A stretch of 8,262 bases of DNA from Desulfurococcales archaeon (lineage in GTDB: Archaea; Thermoproteota; Thermoprotei_A; Sulfolobales; NBVN01): positions 1-8,262 of the forward strand of contig JAGDWE010000054.1 of the NCBI GenBank assembly GCA_023255965.1, read 5' to 3'. The notes beneath the pieces are model-generated. The model was not told where the DNA came from. It searched no databases and saw only the letters and a program-made list of their open reading frames with translations. The translations under genes and the position numbers were made by a program. Positions 1 through 6,236 of the stretch are shown here, piece by piece; position 1 is the stretch's first letter; the number at the start of each line of letters is the position of its first letter.

Positions 1-71
1 GATAAACCGAAAACAACCTTCATCTGCAGGGCAGTTAAAGGTCAGAGAGCCTCTCGTTCGTATGTAAGTGC

Positions 72-1214
72 TTAAAACATCAACTTACCTTTTATTCTTA
101 GATCCTTAATAATCCCCTCAAGTCTTGTAGAGGCTTTCTTAATTAAATCGTTGCCTATGCTTAAGACCTCGCCACCGTCTACTAGAATATTATCGCCGAC
201 TATTACTGACTCGACTTTAGGGCGACCAGTTAACACAGCATTTACTAAGGCATTAACTGAGTTGAGGAGAGGCCATCCAGGGGGCTCTGATAGATTCAGC
301 ATAACTAGATTCGCCTTCCTACCCTCCTCAATGCATCCCATATCATTAAATCCTAGGGTAGATGTGGTTACAGTAGTGATGCTAAATAGTAGGTCAAGTC
401 CTTTATGTCCTAGTCGAAGTAATTCCTTTGAAACATCTATTAAGTCGTATGTGAAGAGGTCGCCAATGCCTAGACCTTGGATAGACCTCCATAGACCTAA
501 CGTTCTGTAAGTCCTAACTACGTTCCAGCCATCAACTACATCTACGTAAGGATCTATGAGGACTAAGCGATTTCTATCTAAGTTACTTAAGGAAGCTAAT
601 TCCTTAAAACCTATGAAGAAGCTTTTCACATCATATTCATTAATGGTTCTAAGAACTTCTTCATCTAATCCACCATACACTGCAATTCCTCCATAGATGT
701 TATTGACCCTACCATGCCATCTTTGCATAATTAACTTAAGCTCATGCAATGGGTCGTAGTCCCTTAACTTAATATTAATTGGAGGAGCTAGGACAGCATT
801 TAACCCGGCATCATTAGCTGCCCTAGCTATATCATCTAGGAATATATCCGAGATCATTAAAGTGGTAACCCCCCTGTAGAGTAAGTCAGTAAATGCAAGA
901 AGTGATGCATAATATACATCAGTCCTAGTAAGTACTGATAAGTACTCATTAATATCGCTAGAGCTGACATACGGTAAGGCGTATCTGATAGGATATGTAG
1001 CGATCTTGGTGAAGCCGGATGAGATGCCTGGCATTACGAGCCTGCCCTTACCGCTCAGCAGTAGTTCAGGATATTGATACTCCTCAGGTATCTCCCCCTT
1101 ACCCACTGATTCTACAACTCCATTATTTACGAATATGTATCCATTATCGATTATTAATTCATGCTTAGATGAAAGGGTTAGTATCGTTGTGTTACTTATT
1201 AGTATTTTAACCAC
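72..1214 (-). CDS. Amidohydrolase-fold protein lacking metal ligands (likely pseudoenzyme)
   Basis: The protein has the layout of the cytosine/SAH-deaminase branch of the amidohydrolase superfamily. There is an N-terminal beta segment (about 1-60), the strand entering the barrel with the PG pair at about 62-63, and a C-terminal composite-domain signature IEEGRKANLVML (about 295-306), followed by a typical 'V..VIVGDNILVDGGEV' tail. Active family members carry PG..N.HTH at the barrel entrance. Here that stretch reads PGISSGFTK, so both histidines are replaced (Phe and Lys). I also see no histidine pair or SN/TD motif that would supply the remaining metal ligands. At 380 residues it is shorter than usual (about 420-450). 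I prefer GTG at 1214 to TTG at 1223 because a TATA-like TTAAATAA lies about 26 bases upstream of it. It follows mptG on the same strand by about 55 bases, so a role tied to pterin synthesis (scaffold, binding or regulation) is possible but is inference. Fold confidence is good; function is unknown. Confidence 0.8.
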   Translation of the reverse strand: MVKILISNTTILTLSSKHELIIDNGYIFVNNGVVESVGKGEIPEEYQYPELLLSGKGRLVMPGISSGFTKIATYPIRYALPYVSSSDINEYLSVLTRTDVYYASLLAFTDLLYRGVTTLMISDIFLDDIARAANDAGLNAVLAPPINIKLRDYDPLHELKLIMQRWHGRVNNIYGGIAVYGGLDEEVLRTINEYDVKSFFIGFKELASLSNLDRNRLVLIDPYVDVVDGWNVVRTYRTLGLWRSIQGLGIGDLFTYDLIDVSKELLRLGHKGLDLLFSITTVTTSTLGFNDMGCIEEGRKANLVMLNLSEPPGWPLLNSVNALVNAVLTGRPKVESVIVGDNILVDGGEVLSIGNDLIKKASTRLEGIIKDLRIKGKLMF

Positions 1215-1237
1215 TTCTAGCAACCCTCGACAACTTA

Positions 1238-1246
1238 TTATTTAAG
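1238..1246 (-). promoter_or_regulatory. TATA-like box before the amidohydrolase-like gene
   Basis: CTTAAATAA on the minus strand is centred about 27 bases before GTG 1214. It suggests that the gene has its own leaderless transcript in addition to read-through from mptG, and it helps decide the start. Confidence 0.35.
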
Positions 1247-1269
1247 CCGTTAATTAAGGTGTTTCTCTA

Positions 1270-2235
1270 CTACTTATTCGCTGGATGGATGAATATTTGA
1301 TGCCCTAACCTAGCTACGTTAGTGACCCAGCATCTAATGGGCATCCCCCTCCTCTCCATGTAATTCGTTAGGGAAGACTTGACGCTTAATGCCTTAGCGT
1401 AGCTATCAACGAATCCGTAGGTTGTCGGGCCCCAACTACTCTGACCTAAACCTCTTACCCCTTCATTCTTCATGAAGTTTATTATGTCATCTATAACTTC
1501 ATGAGCATATATACCTCCCTGGAACTTGCTGAAGTATCGGCCAGTGAGTAATTGGATATTGGTTAATGCTTGGGTGAATTCGTTGAAGTCCTTAAATACC
1601 AGGGCAGTAGTTAATTTGATGAATTCCCTATACAACTCGCCTTGCTTATCAAATGCGTCGACATGTTCCAGTATACTGCGTTCCTCGCCCTCACTTAGGC
1701 CTTTAATCCCTTCAGGTATCGCTACGATTAAATACCAGTCACTAGGCACATCACTAACATGCAGTAATTTAGGGATGGCATCATTTCCATCCACCCTTAA
1801 GCCGCTATCAACTACTAGATTACCGTACATGAATGAGTATATGCCCACACCCGAAATCTTCCTGCCTAAGAGCTTAATTAAATCGCTTAGGTTAAACCCT
1901 AAGTTAAAGTGTGTTGAGATGGCTGAGTAAGCGGTTAGTACCATCCTGGTCTTACTCCCTAGGCCCACGTTATGATCTACGAAGCCATTAACTACTACTT
2001 TGACTCTATCCCTACCAACCACATTAATTACCTTCCTAATCAACTCCTTGCTTAAGTCTGTAGGAGCTTTAATCTCTAACTCGTGCGAGTCGCTTACTGA
2101 GACCTTAACGTAGGGTTCATCTATGGAAATACCTATCGATCCGTACATATATGGATGATCGTAGAACCTATAAAACCCTAGATGTAGCCTGTATCCGGCC
2201 TTAACCTCAGTTACCTTACTGCTCGATGAGTACAC
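1270..2235 (-). CDS. mptG: Beta-ribofuranosylaminobenzene 5'-phosphate synthase (MptG-like)
   Basis: This GHMP-kinase-fold enzyme is expected to condense phosphoribosyl pyrophosphate with 4-hydroxybenzoate or p-aminobenzoate. The reaction releases CO2 and pyrophosphate and gives the aryl-riboside half of methanopterin-type cofactors. Family marks are visible in order: YRLHLGF near residues 15-21, YGSIGISIDEP at 31-41, the glycine-rich HNVGLGSKT loop at 88-96, ISGVGIYSF at 127-135, and the highly characteristic GLGQSSWGPTTYGF at 262-275. The length of 321 residues is normal for the family. The glycine loop reads GSKTR where I recall GSGTQ in most members. The GTG start overlaps the 3' end of mptE by 20 bases, indicating co-transcription and probably translational coupling. 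The identification is solid; which aminobenzene acceptor is used cannot be read from the sequence. Confidence 0.9.
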   Translation of the reverse strand: MYSSSSKVTEVKAGYRLHLGFYRFYDHPYMYGSIGISIDEPYVKVSVSDSHELEIKAPTDLSKELIRKVINVVGRDRVKVVVNGFVDHNVGLGSKTRMVLTAYSAISTHFNLGFNLSDLIKLLGRKISGVGIYSFMYGNLVVDSGLRVDGNDAIPKLLHVSDVPSDWYLIVAIPEGIKGLSEGEERSILEHVDAFDKQGELYREFIKLTTALVFKDFNEFTQALTNIQLLTGRYFSKFQGGIYAHEVIDDIINFMKNEGVRGLGQSSWGPTTYGFVDSYAKALSVKSSLTNYMERRGMPIRCWVTNVARLGHQIFIHPANK

Positions 2236-2935
2236 CCTCTGAACACACCCTAAGTAAATTAATTAATCTCTTAGCCCATTTAAACTTCCTCAACTTCATG
2301 AGCGTGGCATTTAAGTCGCTGACCATCCAGGGCTTTGAGTACCTACCGACAACACCGCTATCGAGGTCAAACCCTAGGAACTTAATGTACTTGGCTCCAA
2401 AGTAGTAAGCTAAGTAGGCGGCTCTATCACCATCAGTAAACCCACCATACATCTTAATACCGCCATAAGGAATGCACTGAGATGTCCCAATGACAGGGCC
2501 TCTAACCAACTTCACGTACTTAAGGAGCTTATCAATGTTATCTCCATGAGCGTGAATCACGTATATGATGTCCCTATAACGTAGTTCATCGGGATTTAAT
2601 CCATCTAAATCAGTTACCACGACGTCTGGAAGATATCCTGCATCTAAGCAGCACCTCAATGCGCCGTCAGCAGCTATTAGTACGTCGAAGTCGTTGCTCA
2701 AATTCCTTAATTCATCTATGCATTTAGGCCCTGCACCAACCACATACGCTTTTGAGTCCTTCATTAGGTCCTCTAAGTATCCTTCAACCACATACGGTTT
2801 ACTTAAGTCTCTAATTAGTTCGCTGAGGACTACGGTTGCTTGGTAGTCATATACGTAGCTTAAGTTAAGGTCTAAACGTATGTAGTCATAGATATGCATC
2901 CATACATTAATACTCCTTAAATTACATGAGTTCAT
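2216..2935 (-). CDS. mptE: 6-hydroxymethyl-7,8-dihydropterin pyrophosphokinase, MptE/DUF115 family
   Basis: The archaeal MptE family transfers pyrophosphate from ATP to 6-hydroxymethyl-7,8-dihydropterin, activating the pterin half for methanopterin (or folate-like) synthesis. Visible family motifs are VVGAGP (65-70), AADGA (88-92), PDVVVTDLDG (103-112), HAHGDN (128-133), GGFTDGDRAAY (164-174) and LGFD (187-190). These acidic and histidine clusters form the Mg-ATP site in the family. The length of 239 residues is typical. ATG at 2935 is chosen because a TATA-like GCGTATAAACC lies 20-30 bases upstream, fitting a leaderless mRNA. ATG at 2899 (Met13) would also leave most of the conserved N-terminal helix but would drop a Trp that I recall as conserved. 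The ATG overlaps the start of the divergent DUF447 gene by 10 bases. It is the first gene of a minus-strand run mptE-mptG-amidohydrolase. Confidence 0.9.
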   Translation of the reverse strand: MNSCNLRSINVWMHIYDYIRLDLNLSYVYDYQATVVLSELIRDLSKPYVVEGYLEDLMKDSKAYVVGAGPKCIDELRNLSNDFDVLIAADGALRCCLDAGYLPDVVVTDLDGLNPDELRYRDIIYVIHAHGDNIDKLLKYVKLVRGPVIGTSQCIPYGGIKMYGGFTDGDRAAYLAYYFGAKYIKFLGFDLDSGVVGRYSKPWMVSDLNATLMKLRKFKWAKRLINLLRVCSEGVLIEQ

Positions 2936-3642
2936 CGCTACCTACACATAAATGGTTTATACGCTTAAATCTAATTTTAATCTCCGGGTGCGTTAGAATA
3001 GCTGATGAGTGCAACATAATTAACGTATATCTGCGTTACGGGCATCATGAGGCATTAGTTACTACTGTAGATATCCAAGGACGTGTTAATACGGCTCCCA
3101 TGGGCATCGAATTACTTAACGTAGAGGGCCATAATTACATCCTAGTACAACCATATATAAATACTGAAACGTATAGGAACTTGCTTAACACTAGGGAGGC
3201 GGTAATTAACGTAACGAGCGATGTTATGCTATATTACTACTCACTATTTAATCCAAGTAGACTCGGGTATGAGAGCTCAAGATGCGTTAGACCGCCTAGG
3301 ATTTCAGGCTATGTTGACTTATACGTAGAGGGCCTAGTAGAGGAGGTGAATATAGTTAATGATAGGGCCTACATAAAGTTGAAGCCGCTACTCTGCGTTA
3401 GGGGCTGTGGAAGCAACTTAGCCTTCAGTAGGGCTAATGCGTTAGTTATTGAGGCCTTAACTCAATATACTAAATTACCTGCATTAATTTCACTAGGGTA
3501 TTTAGATGAGGTTAGGAGGAGGTTTGAGGTCGTAAAATATGCGCGTGAGGTCGTAGGACGCATAGGAAATAAGGACCTGGTAGAGGTAGTTGAGGTAATA
3601 TACCATAAGTGCCTAGATGTGGTAAGGAATTTACTCATATAA
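2926..3642 (+). CDS. DUF447-family protein (FMN split-barrel-like)
   Basis: The protein matches the DUF447 pattern: a split-barrel opening HEALVTTVDIQGRVNTAPMG (41-60), then TYRNLL...EAVINVTSDV (82-100), and a helical C-terminal part beginning FSRANALVIEAL (167-178). The family has a flavin-reductase-like barrel and, as I recall, tends to occur with tetrahydromethanopterin genes in archaea and C1-metabolising bacteria. Its reaction is not established. Here it faces mptE head to head, which agrees with that association. ATG 2926 is the only ATG/GTG/TTG before the conserved core, but it adds roughly 25-30 residues compared with what I expect, and it lies inside mptE. TATA-like stretches at 2953-2970 fall inside this extension, so the true start may be further in, with a non-AUG codon such as ATA 2998. 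The family call is firm; function and start are not. Confidence 0.82.
   Translation: MSSSLPTHKWFIRLNLILISGCVRIADECNIINVYLRYGHHEALVTTVDIQGRVNTAPMGIELLNVEGHNYILVQPYINTETYRNLLNTREAVINVTSDVMLYYYSLFNPSRLGYESSRCVRPPRISGYVDLYVEGLVEEVNIVNDRAYIKLKPLLCVRGCGSNLAFSRANALVIEALTQYTKLPALISLGYLDEVRRRFEVVKYAREVVGRIGNKDLVEVVEVIYHKCLDVVRNLLI
2954..2964 (-). promoter_or_regulatory. TATA-like box for mptE operon
   Basis: On the minus strand GCGTATAAACC sits about 22 bases before the ATG at 2935, the spacing expected for a leaderless archaeal mRNA. It lies within the annotated N-terminus of the divergent DUF447 gene. No experimental support is available. Confidence 0.45.
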
Positions 3643-3866
3643 GAGGCTGCAGTTGCAACTGAAAGCCTAACCATTTATGGCTGGGATGAGGGCTTGAAAG
3701 CTTTTTATCCTACACCCCCTAGCGCTGGTAGTATTAAGATACAGATGGAGGCCTCTGGCTGCCTGGTTGCCTTCTAAATGAAATATTTAAACCTGGATAG
3801 ATGCTGGGAACCCCTGACCTGAAGGGCGGGGGAGGAGATCAGAGATATGGCAGAATAGATTGAGGG
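3643..3866 (+). ncRNA. Candidate structured RNA or IS200/IS605-type end relic in convergent intergenic region
   Basis: This 224-base gap between two converging genes has no convincing ORF and is visibly richer in G and C than its neighbours. It contains a TATA-like AAATATTTAAAC at 3781-3792, which would put a start near 3813. Downstream lies CCCCTGACC TGAA GGGCGGGG (3811-3832), which can fold as an imperfect hairpin, followed by GGAGGAGATCAG. CTGACC at 3814-3819 is also complementary to GGTCAG at 3865-3870. The order 'C-rich arm, TGAA, GGGCGGGG, AGGAG.TCAG' recalls the 3' ends of archaeal IS200/IS605 elements and their omega RNAs, but no tnpB or tnpA is present. Exact boundaries and strand are uncertain. 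Confidence 0.3.
3645..3667 (+). terminator. Hairpin just after the DUF447 stop codon
   Basis: A perfect 12-base palindrome, CAGTTGCAACTG (3650-3661), is flanked by GGCT and AGCC arms and begins three bases after the TAA. It could form a stem-loop at the 3' end of the transcript. There is no T-run after it, so it may stabilise or process the end rather than terminate. Confidence 0.3.
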
Positions 3867-4337
3867 TCAGAGCAGCGATCTGCCAATCAATTCATAAGTA
3901 CTCATTAATTCCCTTATAACATATAGCACCTTTACCTCCAATACATTGCCTATACCACCTAGTTCATCAACCACCTTAGCTAATTCCCTGTTATCTGCGA
4001 CCCTAACTTTAAGTAGTACTTGGTACTCTCCTGATATCTCATATGCCTCACTAATGCCTGAGACGTTAATGATGTTCCTTAGCGTTTCTTCATAACCCTT
4101 AGGCGATATCTTTAACATAATATATGCTACTATGTTAACTCCCAACTTACTTAAGTCCACATCCACGGTAAACCTCCTAAGGACACCTAACTCACTTAAT
4201 TTTTTAATCCTAAGATAAACAGTTGACTCGCTAAGGCCTAAATCCTCAGCTATCCTCCTATACGATGTCCTACTGTTATTAATTAAAATCCTCAGGATAC
4301 CTCTATCGATTTCATCGATTACTTCATAACGCTTAAT
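3867..4337 (-). CDS. Lrp/AsnC-family transcriptional regulator, probable ATT start
   Basis: This is a full-length regulator of about 156 residues. The N-terminal winged helix-turn-helix reads DEIDRGILRIL (about 8-18), then RRIAEDLGLSESTV (about 27-40), with recognition helix STVYLRIKKL. A C-terminal ligand-sensing RAM domain follows (about 64-150, including SGEYQVLLKV). The first ATG/GTG/TTG in this frame is GTG 4166 (codon 58), which would delete the entire DNA-binding domain. The frame is open upstream to a stop at 4356-4358 with no ATG, GTG or TTG. ATT at 4337, followed by AAG, puts DEID at residue 8, normal for the family, and is my chosen start. ATC codons at 4319 and 4310 are less likely. 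The gene lies about 80 bases downstream of aspS on the same strand. Its targets are unknown. Confidence 0.85.
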   Translation of the reverse strand: MKRYEVIDEIDRGILRILINNSRTSYRRIAEDLGLSESTVYLRIKKLSELGVLRRFTVDVDLSKLGVNIVAYIMLKISPKGYEETLRNIINVSGISEAYEISGEYQVLLKVRVADNRELAKVVDELGGIGNVLEVKVLYVIRELMSTYELIGRSLL

Positions 4338-4418
4338 CGAACTAACTTTAAATCCCTAAACAACTAAATCTATGGCCCTATATAAGTTATGTCCTTCACT
4401 CTAACTTCATAATCATTA

Positions 4419-5717
4419 TTAAGGTTCTAACCTCTTTTTATCCCTTGGGAATAGCGTTACTTCCCTTACATTACTTCTTCCGCAGATCATTAGGGCTAAT
4501 CTATTTAAGCCCATGCCCCATCCTGCATGTGGTGGTATGCCGTAATCGAACCACTTAAGGAAGTAGTTGAAGTTCTCTGGGTTTAAGCCCTTCTCCTTTA
4601 ATCTGCTAATAAGTAATTCCTTCTCATGAATTCTAGAGCTACCTGAGGCTATTTCAAGGAAGCCATATATGAGGTCGAAGGATTCGCTATACTCTGGGTT
4701 ATCGCTACATGGCCTAGTATAGAATGGTCTTAACTCTGAAGGCCATTCAGTTATGAAGTATATCTCCTCATCTACTTCCCTAGAAAACATCCTTAGCTCC
4801 GGGGTCGATATATCGACCGCTTTACCGACGTTAGTGCCTCTCTTACCTAAGGTCTCAATAACGTCTACATATTTAAATCTCTTAAACGGTAATCTAACTT
4901 GAGGTAATTTGTGGTTAAGTAGCTTTAACTCCTTAGAGCATTCCTCATCTACGTTCTTAATTACCCTGAAAATTACCTTTTCAAGGACCTCCATGACGTC
5001 TTCGTAGTTAGCGAAAGCCATCTCGATATCGACGCTAATGAATTCGGATAAATGATAAGGCGTATCTGACTCTTCAGCGCGCCATGCTGGAGCTATTTCA
5101 AATACCCTTTCAAATGCCCCAGCCAATAGCTCTTTATATAGCTGTGGGCTCTGTGCTAAAAAAGCCTCCTTTCCAAAGTAAATAACTGGGAATAGGGCTG
5201 CACCACCTTCGGTGGCCGATGCTATTATCTTGGGAGTAAATACCTCAATAAATCCACTGCTATATAATTCCTCCCTGATTGCCTTAACGGCCACCGAGAT
5301 TATCTTGAATATGGCCCTAGACTCATCTCTGCGCAGGTCTAAGGGCCTCTCACGTAGTCTAGTATCTAGGTCGGCTTTAACCTTACCGCTAACATCCAGC
5401 GGTAATGGTGCCTTAGCAACACTATGTACCATTATATCTTTAGGCACTATTTCATAACCGCTAGGAGCTCTAGGATCCATCTTTACAATACCCCTAATGC
5501 TAACTACCGATTCATGGGTTAATTCATAGAATCTATTAACTAATTCCTCGGGGTCGTCTTTACTGATAACGACCTGTATTAATCCGTCTTTATCCCTAAT
5601 GATTAGGAACTTCTTCCCACCTAAGTCCCGCTTGCTGTGAACCCAACCAGCGATGACAACCTCATGACCGCTTAAGGATTCATTGATCTCGCTTGAGAGG
5701 TGGGTCCTAAACTTCAT
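4419..5717 (-). CDS. aspS: Aspartyl-tRNA synthetase (class II, archaeal type)
   Basis: The enzyme charges tRNA-Asp with aspartate in the cytoplasm. An N-terminal OB-fold anticodon-binding domain (about 1-105, with AGWVHSKRDLGGKKF at 23-37) precedes a class II catalytic core. Motif 1 lies near SGFIEVFTPKI (154-164). Motif 2 is FERVFEIAPAWRAEESDT (202-219) followed by HLSEF. Motif 3 is GWGMGLNRL (399-407), with the FPRDKKRLEP tail at the C-terminus. At 432 residues it is the usual archaeal length. His27 occupies the place where non-discriminating archaeal enzymes have Trp, so it is likely specific for tRNA-Asp (inference). Motif 3 has Asn405 where many relatives have Glu. The ATG has GGAG six bases upstream and lies three bases after the KH-protein gene's stop codon, so the two are co-transcribed. 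Confidence 0.96.
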   Translation of the reverse strand: MKFRTHLSSEINESLSGHEVVIAGWVHSKRDLGGKKFLIIRDKDGLIQVVISKDDPEELVNRFYELTHESVVSIRGIVKMDPRAPSGYEIVPKDIMVHSVAKAPLPLDVSGKVKADLDTRLRERPLDLRRDESRAIFKIISVAVKAIREELYSSGFIEVFTPKIIASATEGGAALFPVIYFGKEAFLAQSPQLYKELLAGAFERVFEIAPAWRAEESDTPYHLSEFISVDIEMAFANYEDVMEVLEKVIFRVIKNVDEECSKELKLLNHKLPQVRLPFKRFKYVDVIETLGKRGTNVGKAVDISTPELRMFSREVDEEIYFITEWPSELRPFYTRPCSDNPEYSESFDLIYGFLEIASGSSRIHEKELLISRLKEKGLNPENFNYFLKWFDYGIPPHAGWGMGLNRLALMICGRSNVREVTLFPRDKKRLEP

Positions 5718-5720
5718 ATG

Positions 5721-6236
5721 CTACTCCGCCCTAATTCTAACGCCCCCACCTATTAAATTACTTAATACCTCCTCAATAATCTCCTTGCTTGCCGGCAAGT
5801 ACCTGCTATCGCTTCTAGGTATTCTAACTATATACTGGGTTGAGCCGTCTGGGAGCCACAACGTATTTATTCCGGACACCCTAGCAGGCATTATTAATTG
5901 ACTTACTATGTGCTTTATATTTCCAGTGGACTTATCTATGACTCTAACCTTAAGGTTTAACAATTCAGAAAGCCGTCTATCCAACCTGTTAATTAATCTA
6001 GGATTAACTATTGAATCCGCGAACTGAAGCGTCACCACTAGGAAGTTATCCACCCTCACAGCCTTATAGTAAGTTGCATTTTTAAGTAACTTAAATTCAG
6101 GGTCATCCTCTAATTCAAGGAGTACCTGCATAACGTCCACCTCATACGGCTCAACAGCCCCAGTACTAACTAAACCTTGACATCGAGGACATAACACGCC
6201 AGACTTAACGCATATCTGATCTAGCGGAATCTTCAC
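5721..6236 (-). CDS. NusA/KH-domain-like archaeal protein (putative transcription elongation factor NusA-like)
   Basis: This is a conserved small archaeal protein, often annotated as NusA-like or KH-domain containing, that I recognise from crenarchaeal genomes. Its N-terminus carries Cys9, Cys16 and Cys19 (ICVKSGVLCPRC), possibly a small metal-binding knuckle with one ligand missing or supplied elsewhere. Two alpha/beta repeats follow, with LNLKVRVIDKST (93-104), then LIMPARVSGINTLWLPDG (114-131) and a last strand GGGVRIRAE. The conserved 'PARV..INT.WLPDGS' stretch is the best diagnostic. The length of 171 residues is typical. The GTG start is preceded by GGTGA about 11 bases upstream, and the frame is closed upstream at 6243-6245. 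It is the first gene of a two-gene operon with aspS, which suggests a role in RNA binding during transcription or translation. The biochemical function is unproven. Confidence 0.75.
   Translation of the reverse strand: MKIPLDQICVKSGVLCPRCQGLVSTGAVEPYEVDVMQVLLELEDDPEFKLLKNATYYKAVRVDNFLVVTLQFADSIVNPRLINRLDRRLSELLNLKVRVIDKSTGNIKHIVSQLIMPARVSGINTLWLPDGSTQYIVRIPRSDSRYLPASKEIIEEVLSNLIGGGVRIRAE

Noticed and set aside
151..510. Plus-strand ORF of 119 codons opposite the amidohydrolase-like gene
   Set aside because: It is a shadow of the minus-strand gene, with no coherent domain pattern; the same holds for the ORFs at 1526-1930, 3462-3674, 5212-5457, 5683-5901 and 7688-7885.
3831..3856. GGAGGAGATC followed by ATG at 3847 as a gene start
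   Set aside because: The sequence is close to a perfect ribosome-binding site, but the ATG is followed by a stop after three codons, so it is better seen as part of the structured element.
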